Both the position numbers and the translations under genes were made by a program. The notes under the pieces were generated by a model, which saw nothing but the letters and a program-made list of their open reading frames with translations, did not search any database and was not told where the DNA came from. From JANQQN01 sp964519665 (GTDB lineage Bacteria > Myxococcota > Kuafuiibacteriia > Kuafuiibacteriales > Kuafuiibacteriaceae), in assembly GCA_964519665.1 (NCBI GenBank), contig CAZFIV010000010.1:1-64000 (forward strand): a stretch of DNA of 64,000 nt, in the 5' to 3' direction. Shown in pieces: positions 37,268 through 46,034 of the stretch (positions are counted from its first letter, which is position 1; each line of letters starts with the position of its first letter).

Positions 37268-37465
37268 CTACACCCTCGCGGGTACGTTGTAAAACAACAC
37301 GATGGTCACGCAATGGAACTCATTGTCGCTCGACTGAGTGACGATCTTATCAACGATGTCGATCCCTGGATTCTCCCGAATCCACCGGGTGATCGTCTCG
37401 CCGAGCTCTTCCCGCTCGCGGGCCTTCGTTGCCGAGAACACTTTGACTGCACTGAAACCAGACAT
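37268..37465 (-). CDS. small Cse60-like protein
   Basis: A 65-residue protein, MSGFSAVKVFSATKAREREELGETITRWIRENPGIDIVDKIVTQSSDNEFHCVTIVLFYN. It follows the plan of the small Cse60-like proteins first seen in sporulating Firmicutes: KVF, then a helix ending in WIRENP, then IVDKIV, and a final strand CVTIVLFY. Ribosome-binding site GGAGG lies 7 bases before the ATG at 37465 on the minus strand, so the gene is credible although short. The function is unknown. Confidence 0.7.
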   Translation of the reverse strand: MSGFSAVKVFSATKAREREELGETITRWIRENPGIDIVDKIVTQSSDNEFHCVTIVLFYNVPARV

Positions 37466-37592
37466 CCGCCATCCTCCGCCGAGGGCCAAAACCCCTCGGC
37501 ACCCACCTTCACGCCCCGTTGTCTTCGTCTAACGGTGATCGTCGGGCCCCTATGCCCGACGACCCCGCTGTTTGGTCGCCGTACGACCGCCG

Positions 37593-38165
37593 TCACTTCG
37601 ATCGACGAGCTTGCGTCCGCGGGGCCTGGGCTGAGGACCTCCCGCTGTCGGCTTCGCGGCCATCGACGATCTCCCTCGAGAGGAGCTGATATCGACGAAA
37701 GGAAGCGTCCAAGAAGACGCGGCGGGTCACCGACGGCGGCTGATGGGTAAACTCTATCTTCTGCGGCGTGAACGTACCGAAAATGGCCGTCCCGTCGGCT
37801 GACAGGGTCATCCGGAGCTTTGCGGTGATCGTTCCATCGATCTCGGGGATGATGGCATCCGGAAAGCCCTGAGCCTTCAAGAGCTCGCGGCCATGGTCGC
37901 GACGGGTCATGAAGATCGTTCGCCCTCTCAGCAGGCCGTTGAACTCCTGAAAGCCGCCCTTCATAATGCGGCGGCCGCGCACGAATGGACCGAACTGGGC
38001 CAGCACCAGGATCTCGGTCTGCCCTCGCGGCACGCCCTCATCGACTCGCTGCCAGGTCCCGGACACCGGCACCAGGAATCCGCGCACGATCCAGACGAGC
38101 AACCCAAGCAAGCCCAGAATCAACAAAATGTGCCAGAACTCGAGCTGGAGGGGACCGAGTCTCAT
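37593..38165 (-). CDS. membrane-anchored protein of unknown function
   Basis: About 190 residues from the ATG at 38165 (a GTG lies directly before it). One N-terminal membrane helix (FWHILLILGLLGLLVWIVRGFLV) is followed by a soluble domain: GVPRGQTEILVLAQFGPFVRGRRIMKGGFQEFNGLLRGRTIFMTRRDHGRELLKAQGFP and then IDGTITAKLRMTLSADGTAIFGTFTPQKIEFTHQPPSVTRRVF. The domain has a beta-rich look. I do not recognise a family. The last 25 residues are basic and low-complexity. It is divergent from fusA, with 53 bp between the starts. Confidence 0.6.
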   Translation of the reverse strand: MRLGPLQLEFWHILLILGLLGLLVWIVRGFLVPVSGTWQRVDEGVPRGQTEILVLAQFGPFVRGRRIMKGGFQEFNGLLRGRTIFMTRRDHGRELLKAQGFPDAIIPEIDGTITAKLRMTLSADGTAIFGTFTPQKIEFTHQPPSVTRRVFLDASFRRYQLLSREIVDGREADSGRSSAQAPRTQARRSK

Positions 38166-38218
38166 CACGTCACCGAATCCTCGACTTCGGCCATCGCTTG
38201 CCCCAAAGTCCCCGTCCC

Positions 38219-40288
38219 ATGGCCCGACCCGCCAAAACCTCGAAAATGGCGCGCATTCGCAACATCGGGATTGCCGCTCACATCGACGCCGGCAAGACCA
38301 CGGTTTCCGAGCGCATCCTGTTCTACACCGGGCGGATTCACAAGACTGGAGAGGTCCATGACGGCGCCGCCACGATGGACTGGATGGTCCAAGAGCAGGA
38401 ACGCGGCATCACCATCACCGCCGCCGTGACCACCTGTCCCTGGGGCGACCACGAACTCCACCTGATCGACACCCCTGGGCACGTCGACTTCACCGTCGAG
38501 GTCGAGCGCTCGCTCCGGGTTCTCGACGGCGCCATCTTGGTGTTCTGCGCGGTGAGTGGCGTCGAACCGCAGTCCGAAACGGTCTGGCGCCAGGCGGCGA
38601 AGTACGGAGTCCCCCGACTGGCCTTCGTCAACAAGATGGACCGGATCGGCGCAGATTTCGAGAAGGTCGTCGCAGACATCCAGCAGAAGCTGCCATCGGC
38701 ACGCCCGCTCCCCATCCAGATCCCGTTGGGCGCCGAGTCGAACTTCGAAGGCGTGATCGACCTGTTGACGATGGAGGCGGTGACGTTCGGCGGCCAACAC
38801 GGCGAAACCGCGGAGCGAAAACCGATCCCTGACGAGTACCAGGAGGCGGCCGAGGCCGCCCGAGAACGCCTGATGGAGGGGCTGGGCGACCTCGACGACG
38901 AGGTGGCCGAGGCGTACCTCGGCGGCGAAGAGATCCCGCTCGAAAAGATCAAGGAAATCCTGCGGAAGGGCACGATCGCCAATAAGATTCAGCCGGTCCT
39001 GTGCGGAACGGCGCTCCGCGACAAAGGCGTGTTGCCGCTGCTCGACGCGGTGGTCGACTATCTGCCCTCCCCGCTCGACGTTCCCCCGGTGGTCGGCACC
39101 AATCCCAACACGAACGAGAAAGAGGAACGGCCCCCCGACCCGAAGGCCCCCCTCTGCGCGCTGGTGTTCAAGGTCGCCATGGACGAAGGCCGACGCCACG
39201 TCTATCTGCGGGTGTACTCGGGCACCCTGGAATCCGGGGGCGAAGTGTTGAACACGACGACGGGCAAGAAAGAGAAAATCGCTCGCCTCTTCAAGGTTCA
39301 CGCGCACCGCAAGGAGCGCATCAACGAGGTCGAGGCGGGTGATCTGGTCATGGCGGCGGGCGTCCGCTTCGCGCGCACCGGCGACACCCTGTGCACCCCG
39401 AAGGCCCCCCTGATGCTCGAGGAGATGCAGTTCCTGAAGCCGGTCATCTCGATCGCCGTCGAGCCGAAGCAGAACAAAGACCTCGAGAAGATGCAGGAAA
39501 GCATGCGAAAGCTCGCCGATGAAGACCCCACCGTCGAGCTTCGCGAAGACGAGAACACCGGTCAGTTGCTGCTCGCAGGTATGGGCGAGTTGCACCTCGA
39601 GGTCCTGGTCGACCGCCTGAAGCGGGAGTTCAACGTGGAGGTCAACACCGGTAACCCGAGCGTCGTGTACCGAGAGACGATCACCCGGGCCGCGACCCTG
39701 GCCGCGACGTTCGAACGGATCATCGACGAGGCCAAGGACGAAGCGATCTACGCGAAGATCGAAGTCGAGGTCCTTCCCCGCGACCGAGAAGCTGGCGTAA
39801 CCTACGAAGACGCTCGTTCGGACGACAATCGAGAGCTTCACCCGATCAGCGACAGCGACCTGCAAGGCATTCGAGAAGGTGCCCTCGAGGCGCTCGAGGC
39901 CGGCCCGATCGACGGCTATCCCGTTCAAGACGTCGGGATTCGCTTGCGGTCGACCGACACCCGCGTCGGCCAGACCAACGCGGTGGCCCTCCGGGTAGCG
40001 GCGGCCAACGCGGTTCGCTCCGCCCTCAAAGAGGCCGCGCCGGCCACCCTCGCCCCGCTGATGAGCCTAGAGGTCACCGTGCCCGACGCGATGACGGGAG
40101 GGGTTGTGGGCGACCTTTCGGCCCGCGGGGCCCGCATCGAAGGGGTCGAAAGTGAAGGCGACCGGGCGGTCGTCAAGGCCCTGGTGGCGATGACCAGCAT
40201 GTTCGGCTACTCGACGCAGCTGCGCTCGATCACCGAGGGCCGAGGCAGCTTCTCGATGCGCTTCAATCGGTTCGACGTCCTCAACTAG
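38219..40288 (+). CDS. fusA: elongation factor G
   Basis: A 689-residue translation GTPase. G-motifs: AAHIDAGKTTVSERILFYTG (G1), QEQERGITITAAVTT (G2), LIDTPGHVDFTVEVERSLRVLDGA (G3), VNKMDRIGADFEKVV (G4) and VLCGTALRDKGVLPLLDAVVDYLP (G5). Domains II-V follow, with LREDENTGQLLLAGMGELHLEV and the domain IV loop PVQDVGIRL. The start at 38219 (MARPAKTSKMARIRNIG) is uncertain; 38246 is possible. No tuf, rpsG or rpsL neighbours, so this is not the usual str operon copy. It could be an additional EF-G, such as the spd type described in spirochetes, planctomycetes and deltaproteobacteria. Confidence 0.93.
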   Translation: MARPAKTSKMARIRNIGIAAHIDAGKTTVSERILFYTGRIHKTGEVHDGAATMDWMVQEQERGITITAAVTTCPWGDHELHLIDTPGHVDFTVEVERSLRVLDGAILVFCAVSGVEPQSETVWRQAAKYGVPRLAFVNKMDRIGADFEKVVADIQQKLPSARPLPIQIPLGAESNFEGVIDLLTMEAVTFGGQHGETAERKPIPDEYQEAAEAARERLMEGLGDLDDEVAEAYLGGEEIPLEKIKEILRKGTIANKIQPVLCGTALRDKGVLPLLDAVVDYLPSPLDVPPVVGTNPNTNEKEERPPDPKAPLCALVFKVAMDEGRRHVYLRVYSGTLESGGEVLNTTTGKKEKIARLFKVHAHRKERINEVEAGDLVMAAGVRFARTGDTLCTPKAPLMLEEMQFLKPVISIAVEPKQNKDLEKMQESMRKLADEDPTVELREDENTGQLLLAGMGELHLEVLVDRLKREFNVEVNTGNPSVVYRETITRAATLAATFERIIDEAKDEAIYAKIEVEVLPRDREAGVTYEDARSDDNRELHPISDSDLQGIREGALEALEAGPIDGYPVQDVGIRLRSTDTRVGQTNAVALRVAAANAVRSALKEAAPATLAPLMSLEVTVPDAMTGGVVGDLSARGARIEGVESEGDRAVVKALVAMTSMFGYSTQLRSITEGRGSFSMRFNRFDVLN

Positions 40289-40445
40289 CCCCTCGACCCC
40301 TCGTAAACCAGCTTTCGCTACAACGGGCCTGGTGCGACCGGTCGCCTCCCGTTTCGGGACTTGCCTCGAGATTCGCAGCGCCACGCGCGCCATATCGTGT
40401 ACGCTCTGATCGCGATGACGAACGCGCCGGTCATTCATCTTCGTC

Positions 40446-40679
40446 ATGGCTTCGAAGAGAACCAGCGCTGGTTCGTGGGACGATCCCGACGGAACTCGAC
40501 TATGGCCGACCGAAGCGGAGGCTGCGGTGCGCAGAGCGGACATCGCGGCGCGCAGAGCGGAGGTCGCGGTGCGCAGGGCGGAGGTCGCGGCGCACAGGGC
40601 GGAGGTCGCGGTGCGCAGGGCGGAGGCCGCTGAAGCGGAGAACAGACGTCTCAAGGCGCTGCTCGGCCCCGAACAGTGA
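40446..40679 (+). CDS. small heptad-repeat ORF, possible Uma2-like remnant
   Basis: A 77-residue frame, SWDDPDGTRLWPTEAEAAVRR followed by five near-perfect heptads (ADIAARR, AEVAVRR, AEVAAHR, AEVAVRR, AEAAEAE) and NRRLKALLGPEQ. The heptads would form a coiled coil. The part before them and the closing LKALL resemble the tail of Uma2-family endonuclease-like proteins, which often ends in such Ala/Arg heptads; the catalytic domain is missing. It may be a small coiled-coil protein or the 3' remnant of a degraded gene. The stop lies 17 bp before the stop of lpxC on the other strand. Confidence 0.4.
   Translation: MASKRTSAGSWDDPDGTRLWPTEAEAAVRRADIAARRAEVAVRRAEVAAHRAEVAVRRAEAAEAENRRLKALLGPEQ
40515..40640. 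repeat. 21-bp tandem repeat encoding heptads
   Basis: Six consecutive 21-bp units with GCGGAGGTCGCGGTGCGCAG as core; the last is diverged. Each encodes one heptad (AEVAVRR) in the plus frame starting at 40446. The unit length equals seven codons, so copy changes keep the frame. Confidence 0.88.
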
Positions 40680-40696
40680 GCGGTCGCCCTCGCGCC

Positions 40697-41548
40697 TCAG
40701 CCGGTCGCGCTTTCGAGCGCTCCGGGCGTCACCAGCGCCCGAAGAACGAGCGCGACGTTGAGGGCGTGGCCTCCCCGAAACGCGACGTAGCGGCCGACCC
40801 AAGGTCGGCCGAGCAGCGCGAGGTCACCGACCGCGTCGAGCAGCTTGTGGCGGGCACACTCGTTGGCGAAACGGAGCCCACCGGGATTGATCGGCCCCGC
40901 GGCGCCGAAGAGCAAGGCGTTGTCGAGCCGACCGCCCCGGGCCTGATTTCGCCGGCGAAGTTTCTCGAGATCTCGGACGAACCCGAACGTGCGCGCGGGG
41001 GCGAGTGCCTCGGCGAAGGCGGTCTCGGTGAGTCGAACCGACATCTCGGTCCGACCGACCGGTGGCGGAAAGTCGTACCGGCCCACCAGCTCGGGCTGCT
41101 CGGCCGGCTCGAATCCGACCCTCGCCCCGTCATGGCGGCCGACGACGACCGGCCGACGCACGACCCAGGCGCGACGAGGCACGCCCAACCGATGAAGCCC
41201 CGCCGTCCGCAAACGCCGAACGATCTCGAGCGCCGAGCCGTCGAGGATCGGCATCTCGCGCCCCCGAGAGAGCGCTAGCAGAACGTTGTCGATCCCCATC
41301 CCGGCCATCGCCGCCAACCAATGCTCGACCGTCCGCACCTGCGCGTCTCCGGAGCCGAGGGACGTTCCGAGCCGGGTGTGGGTGACCGCATCGGCGACGG
41401 CTCGAAACGGGGCGTGGCGCCCGACGGCGACGCGAACCCCGAAATCCGCGGGCGCCGGCTCTACGTCGACCACGCTTCGAACGCCGCTGTGAATGCCGAG
41501 GCCCTCGACGCGGAACCCGCGGGCCACAGTGGTCTGCTCGCCGAGCAT
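40697..41548 (-). CDS. lpxC: UDP-3-O-acyl-N-acetylglucosamine deacetylase LpxC
   Basis: A zinc deacetylase of lipid A synthesis, 283 residues. GLGIHSGVRSVV near the N-terminus, VEHWLAAMAGMGIDNVLLAL (zinc His), MPILDGSALEIV, ARTFGFVRDLEKLRRRNQARGGRLDNALLF and LRFANECARHKLLDAVGDLALLG (second His and Asp ligands), then FRGGHALNVALVLRAL. All expected ligands are present. The presence of lpxC indicates a Gram-negative outer membrane with lipid A. It begins 9 bp after ruvB, so it is co-transcribed with the ruv genes, an uncommon pairing. Confidence 0.95.
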   Translation of the reverse strand: MLGEQTTVARGFRVEGLGIHSGVRSVVDVEPAPADFGVRVAVGRHAPFRAVADAVTHTRLGTSLGSGDAQVRTVEHWLAAMAGMGIDNVLLALSRGREMPILDGSALEIVRRLRTAGLHRLGVPRRAWVVRRPVVVGRHDGARVGFEPAEQPELVGRYDFPPPVGRTEMSVRLTETAFAEALAPARTFGFVRDLEKLRRRNQARGGRLDNALLFGAAGPINPGGLRFANECARHKLLDAVGDLALLGRPWVGRYVAFRGGHALNVALVLRALVTPGALESATG

Positions 41549-41557
41549 CGCCGCCGG

Positions 41558-42562
41558 TCACCGCCGGGTACGGCCCATGTGGTCGTACGCGCGCTGGGTC
41601 GCCCTGCGCCCCCTCGGCGTTCGATCGAGATACCCATGTTTGATGAGGTATGGCTCGTAGACGTCTTCGATCGTCGTCGGCTCCTCGCCGATCGCCGCGG
41701 CGAGGGTGTTCAAGCCTACCGGCCCCCCGTCGAAATGGTCGATGATGCAGGTCAGGATTCGGCGGTCCATCTCGTCGAACCCGCGCGCGTCGATCTCCAG
41801 CGCCGCCAGCCCTCGTTCGGCGATGGTCTGGTCGATCCGACCGTCGCCCAAGACTTGAGCGAAATCGCGAAGCCGGCGAAGAAGCCGATTGGCGACCCGG
41901 GGGGTGCCCCGGCTGCGGGACGCGATCTGTCGGGCCCCTTCGTCCGATAGGTCGGCCGGCAGTCGCTCGGCGGAGCGCTGCACGATCAGTCGGAGCTCGT
42001 CTTCGGAATAGAAATCGAGGCGAGCGAGATACCCAAACCGGTCGCGCAGGGGGCTCGACAGCAGCCCGGACCGGGTGGTGGCGCCGATCAGGGTGAAGCG
42101 AGGAAGCGGCAAGGTCATCGTCCGAGCGTGGGGGCCGTCGCCGATCACGACATCGAACCGAAACTCCTCCATCGCCGGGTACAGGTTCTCTTCGACCGCC
42201 GCGCTCAGACGATGAATCTCGTCGATGAACAGGACGTCGCCCGACTCGAGGCTGGTCAAGATACCCGCCAGGTCGCCCTTCTTCTCGAGCGCCGGTCCCG
42301 ACGTCAGGTGCAGCTTGACGCCCATCTCGGCGGCCACGATGTAGGCCAACGACGTCTTCCCGAGCCCCGGGGGCCCCGCGAACAGCAGGTGATCGACCGG
42401 CTCCCCGCGGTCTTTGGCGGCCTGGGTGAACACGCGCAGGTTATCCTTCACGCGGGTCTGTCCGACGTATTCATCGAAGCGCCGGGGCCGAAGAGCCGCA
42501 TCGACCCGATGGTCGTCTGGCCGAGGCTGACCGCTCACCAAGCGCTCTTGTTCGTCGGACAT
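41558..42562 (-). CDS. ruvB: Holliday junction branch migration ATPase RuvB
   Basis: A 334-residue AAA+ motor that drives branch migration with RuvA. Conserved: ALRPRRFDEYVGQTRVKDNLRVF, Walker A FAGPPGLGKTSLAYIVAAEMG, DVLFIDEIHRLSAAVEENLYPAMEEF, GATTRSGLLSSPLRDRFG, and the winged-helix end EPYLIKHGYLDRTPRGRRATQRAYDHM. Starts at the ATG at 42562, 19 bp after ruvA. It belongs to the ruvC-ruvA-ruvB-lpxC operon. Confidence 0.98.
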   Translation of the reverse strand: MSDEQERLVSGQPRPDDHRVDAALRPRRFDEYVGQTRVKDNLRVFTQAAKDRGEPVDHLLFAGPPGLGKTSLAYIVAAEMGVKLHLTSGPALEKKGDLAGILTSLESGDVLFIDEIHRLSAAVEENLYPAMEEFRFDVVIGDGPHARTMTLPLPRFTLIGATTRSGLLSSPLRDRFGYLARLDFYSEDELRLIVQRSAERLPADLSDEGARQIASRSRGTPRVANRLLRRLRDFAQVLGDGRIDQTIAERGLAALEIDARGFDEMDRRILTCIIDHFDGGPVGLNTLAAAIGEEPTTIEDVYEPYLIKHGYLDRTPRGRRATQRAYDHMGRTRR

Positions 42563-42581
42563 GTCGTTGCTCGTAATACGA

Positions 42582-43193
42582 CTACCGGGCCGAGGCCAAG
42601 GCGGTCTTCAGGAGCGCCTCGAGTCCGGCGTCGGACCCATGCTCGGCGATGGCGGCCGTCGCGAGTTCCTCCGCCTTGTTCGAAGTAAAACCCAAATTGA
42701 CGAGCGCCGAGGTGAGATCCTGCTCGATGTCGGCCGGGGGCGCCTCGGCGACCGGCGTGGCCAGAGTCAACGCGCCCAGCCCCGCCAGCCGATCGAATAG
42801 GTCGACGACGATCCGTTCCGCCGTTTTCTTGCCGACCCCCGGCAGCTTCGCGAGCCGACCCACCTCGCGTTTCAGCACGAGTTGAACGAAGTCGGCGACC
42901 GGCGTCTCCAGGATGCCCATCGCCTTGACCGGCCCGATGGTCGGAACCCCGATCAATAGGTGAAAGAGCTGCTTGGCGGCCGGCTCGGCGAAGCCGAACA
43001 GGGTGATCGCGTCTTCGCGCACGTGCGTGTGCACGTGAAGATCGACCGTGGCGCCCTCGGCGAAGGCGGTCGTGCTGGTGACCTGAACGACATACCCGAC
43101 GCCGTGCACGTCGATCACCACCGCCTGGGCCGTCCGTTCGATCACCGTCCCTCGGAGCCGACCGATCAACGTGGCCTCCTCGGGGAGGGGCAT
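42582..43193 (-). CDS. ruvA: Holliday junction DNA helicase subunit RuvA
   Basis: A 203-residue junction-binding subunit. N-terminal OB-fold (LIGRLRGTVIERTAQAVVIDVHGVGYVVQV), two helix-hairpin-helix units (IGVPTIGPVKAMGIL and LAKLPGVGKKTAERIVVDL), and the C-terminal RuvB-contact domain (DLTSALVNLGFTSNKAEELATAAI). Length and order match the family. It lies 49 bp after ruvC. Confidence 0.97.
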   Translation of the reverse strand: MPLPEEATLIGRLRGTVIERTAQAVVIDVHGVGYVVQVTSTTAFAEGATVDLHVHTHVREDAITLFGFAEPAAKQLFHLLIGVPTIGPVKAMGILETPVADFVQLVLKREVGRLAKLPGVGKKTAERIVVDLFDRLAGLGALTLATPVAEAPPADIEQDLTSALVNLGFTSNKAEELATAAIAEHGSDAGLEALLKTALASAR

Positions 43194-43242
43194 CCGCCCT
43201 CGACCTTGCTCATATCGCGCTCACCCCGTGCTCAGACCGTGG

Positions 43243-43860
43243 TCATACTGTCGACCGCCGTCCGGGACGCTTGCGGACGCGCCCTGCGTTTCGACCGTCG
43301 GGGCCAACCGGTGCGCCAGCGGCCGGTCGACCGGCCGTCGATGCGCTGGTGGCCATCGCCCACCGATGGTGCGCTACGCCCGCGATGGCGACCGCGAGGG
43401 CGTCGGCTGCATCTTCCGCGGGGACCGCCGTCAGGCCCAGGATCACTCGGATCATCGACTGAACCTGGGCTTTGTCGGCCCGCCCGCTCCCGGTCACCGC
43501 TTTCTTGACCGCCATCGGCGCCACCTCGCCGAGGGTTCCGACGGCCTGGCGAGCGGACAATAGGGCCACCCCCCTCGCGTGACCGAGAACGAGGGCGCTT
43601 CGAGCGTTCTTGTGGTGAAAGGCGGACTCCAGAAACACGCAGTCAGGTTTGTGTCGCTCGAGCACCCCGGAGAGACCGTCGTGAAGCGTCGCCAACCGCT
43701 CCGACAGCTCGAGCGTCTCATCGAGATCGATGACCCCAGCCTGAACGAACTCCAGAGTCGAACCGTGGGCGTCGATGACCCCCCAGCCGGTTCGCCGCGA
43801 TCCTGGGTCGATTCCGAATGCCCGCACACCGTTCCTGGCCGCCGTCGCCGACGCTTCCAT
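43243..43860 (-). CDS. ruvC: crossover junction endodeoxyribonuclease RuvC
   Basis: A 205-residue Holliday junction resolvase. Catalytic Asp is in FGIDPGSRRTGWGVID, Glu in CVFLESAFHHKNARSALVLGHARGVALL, and the final acidic residues in AEDAADALAVAIAGVAHH. A low-complexity basic tail of about 35 residues (SASTAGRPAAGAPVG...) follows the usual end. The ATG at 43860 adds 11 residues before the family start; a GTG at 43827 (VRAFGIDPGS), with AGGA ahead, is a good alternative. Confidence 0.94.
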   Translation of the reverse strand: MEASATAARNGVRAFGIDPGSRRTGWGVIDAHGSTLEFVQAGVIDLDETLELSERLATLHDGLSGVLERHKPDCVFLESAFHHKNARSALVLGHARGVALLSARQAVGTLGEVAPMAVKKAVTGSGRADKAQVQSMIRVILGLTAVPAEDAADALAVAIAGVAHHRWAMATSASTAGRPAAGAPVGPDGRNAGRVRKRPGRRSTV

Positions 43861-43917
43861 TCAAAGTAGCACAGACTACGAAAGCCACTCAACTTCGTTC
43901 CTCGAATGAAGCACGAA

Positions 43918-45465
43918 CTATCGCCCACATTCGGCGTTGGGCCGCGGGTCACCGGGCGTGGGCCGACACCAGCGCCAGCGGCCATCGCTAGAGCGAGCGA
44001 GCGACTCGCGGGTCAACGCGGGCGGAGAGCCGCCGGGATGATCCGATTCGGGCCCGTCCCCCAGCATGAGGCGGTCGAGGAGAACCGCACCGGCCCAAAC
44101 CTCGATGGTCAGGTCGGTTTGGGCCATGTCGCCCCGCGGCCGAACCACCAACGCCTCGCCGGGTCGCCAATCGCTGAGCGACCCTCCGTCACCGAACCGC
44201 CGCGCCGGCGCCGCACTCACCAAGGTTTCGGCCGGCGTACGGTCGAGGGTCAATATCCGAAGGCCTACCGTCTCGACATCGATCGACTGCTCTGACGCGT
44301 TGATCAGTTCGACCCACTCATCCGCGCTGGAAACCGTCCCGCGACCGGGACTGGCATCGAACGGAGCCCCTCGCGGTTCGCTGTCGCCCCAGTCGGACAG
44401 CGCGGTGGGCACCGCCTCTTGCAGGATAACCTGCAATTCGTCGGGCCCGACGATCCGCGTCTCGACCCCCATCGTGGCGCGTTCGGACAGGTCGGTCGCC
44501 CATATGCTCAGGTCATACCTGACCTCGGGGGTGAGGACGACGTCGCTTCGCCAGACGCCGGCTCGACCGATCCCGACGACCTCTTCGAAGCCCAGGTCGG
44601 GCCCGGTCATGCGAGCCGTGATCCGTACCGGCTCGTCGCACGCCCATCGAAACTCGAGTTCCCGAGGTCGAAGGTCGACCTCCGCCACGCTGAACACAGG
44701 TGGACGATCGTCGGCCGACGTCGATGTCACCACTCGACCCCGCACCCCGGCCGCGACCGACTCGACGTCGAGACGGTACTCTTCACCGCCGCAAAGACCG
44801 GAACACGGGCCACCTTCGAGCGTAAACCGGGTCAGCCCGTCGATGGCCTCTCGGCGGGTCGCGGTGACCGAATGAGCGTCCGATTGCAAGTCGACCATCA
44901 CGAGGTCGGGCTCGACGTCTTCGAGCACGACCCACCGCACCGATGCCGGGGCCGGAATGCCCGGCGTCGGCCACCGGACCGACGGCCGACGGGTCGGCAC
45001 CCGAGGCGCCACCTCGAACGCCAAGCCATCGACCGGCCAATCGACGTTCCGGCCCGACGCGTCGAGCAATGGACCTTCGACGGCCACGGTCAGTAGTTCG
45101 CCGGCCGGCCAGCCCTCGTTGGGGTCCAGGTACCACTGGGAGCCATCCGCGGTCACCGTCATGGCGATCGAGCGGCCGTCGGCGTCGCGGACCTGGACCG
45201 GACCCGGGCGAGCCGTGCCGCCATCGCTCGCCCCGTCCGGCGAGCCGAGGGCGAGAGGAACGGGCCCGCTGAACACCAGCGCTACGGCTTCCCCGGGCTG
45301 GACCACGCCTTGTGGAACCAACCCCACCACCGTCGTCGGCTCGGGCAGGCCTGGCGGTTCGAAGCACGCCACCAACGCCGAGGCGAGCGCCGTCGACCCC
45401 AGGGCCTCAACCGCGAGCCTGCGGCCCCCCCGACGACGAAGCTGCATCACACGCCGAACCGTCAT
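43918..45465 (-). CDS. exported protein with Big-like and lamin-tail-like domains
   Basis: A 515-residue secreted or lipid-anchored protein. The N-terminal part is basic, then LAVEALGSTALASALVACFEPPGLPEP gives a hydrophobic stretch with a lipobox-like VACF. A Big_5-like Ig segment (VVGLVPQGVVQPGEAVALVFSGPVPL) comes first. The C-terminal part ADEWVELINASEQSIDVETVGLRIL resembles a lamin-tail domain, with a Trp/Arg-rich end. The start is the ATG at 45465, overlapping the stop of the preceding gene as ATGA. It is the third of three coupled exported-protein genes upstream of ruvC. A cell-surface role is likely; no specific function can be named. Confidence 0.7.
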   Translation of the reverse strand: MTVRRVMQLRRRGGRRLAVEALGSTALASALVACFEPPGLPEPTTVVGLVPQGVVQPGEAVALVFSGPVPLALGSPDGASDGGTARPGPVQVRDADGRSIAMTVTADGSQWYLDPNEGWPAGELLTVAVEGPLLDASGRNVDWPVDGLAFEVAPRVPTRRPSVRWPTPGIPAPASVRWVVLEDVEPDLVMVDLQSDAHSVTATRREAIDGLTRFTLEGGPCSGLCGGEEYRLDVESVAAGVRGRVVTSTSADDRPPVFSVAEVDLRPRELEFRWACDEPVRITARMTGPDLGFEEVVGIGRAGVWRSDVVLTPEVRYDLSIWATDLSERATMGVETRIVGPDELQVILQEAVPTALSDWGDSEPRGAPFDASPGRGTVSSADEWVELINASEQSIDVETVGLRILTLDRTPAETLVSAAPARRFGDGGSLSDWRPGEALVVRPRGDMAQTDLTIEVWAGAVLLDRLMLGDGPESDHPGGSPPALTRESLARSSDGRWRWCRPTPGDPRPNAECGR

Positions 45466-46034
45466 CGGGGGCCCTCTGGCCACGGGTTGTCGGCCCGCGT
45501 ACCGAAGCGAATCCGACCGCCGGTCACCGCCCGCAACAGCCCATCACCTCGCGCCGCGGCGACCGCAGTGGCCGGGCTCGGCTTGGCCAGGTGCCGCATC
45601 TCGACTTCGATCCGGTCGAAGTACAGCTTGACGACCCGGTCTCGGGCCTGCCAGCGCGACGATCCGCGGTCGCGGAGCGACTTGTCGACCTTGAGGACCG
45701 AGTCGTTGAAAAGAGCGTCGGCGAACGACCAGCGCAGGCGAACCTGCACTCCGAAGCCCTGACCCGTCCGCACCCATGACGTCGTCGTGGCGTCGCGAAC
45801 GTCAATGCTGCGATCGGTGCCCACCCGGGCATCCAGGTCGGGGATCCAGGCTCTATTTCGAACCGACTGCCTCCATCCGTCTTCCGGATCTCGGGAGACG
45901 AGGTCGAGCTCGGCTTCGACCGCGGCGAGGACCTCGTCGAAGCTCGGAAGATAACCCCCGCCCGCCACTTCACGGTCGAGCCAGGCGCCGACGTCGGCCG
46001 AGGTCAGCGATGCCAAAACGATAGCGGCGATCAC
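45462..46034 (-). CDS. hypothetical exported protein, middle gene of trio
   Basis: About 190 residues. Two starts are possible: GTG at 46034, overlapping the stop of the preceding gene as GTGA, or ATG at 46076, which gives a basic N-region (MAGPRVRRDRR) before the hydrophobic SVIAAIVLASLTSADVGA but overlaps the upstream gene by 46 bp. I use the first because 4-bp overlaps are the rule here. The body (YLPSFDEVLAAVEAELDLVSRDPEDGWRQSVRNRAWIPDLDARVG, then VQVRLRWSFADALFNDSVLKVDKSL) recalls coiled-coil/beta parts of outer-membrane-associated proteins. No family recognised. Confidence 0.6.
   Translation of the reverse strand: MIAAIVLASLTSADVGAWLDREVAGGGYLPSFDEVLAAVEAELDLVSRDPEDGWRQSVRNRAWIPDLDARVGTDRSIDVRDATTTSWVRTGQGFGVQVRLRWSFADALFNDSVLKVDKSLRDRGSSRWQARDRVVKLYFDRIEVEMRHLAKPSPATAVAAARGDGLLRAVTGGRIRFGTRADNPWPEGPR

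Noticed and set aside
38165..39928. 587-residue minus-strand frame
   Set aside because: Antisense to fusA; no conserved motif and no ribosome-binding site.
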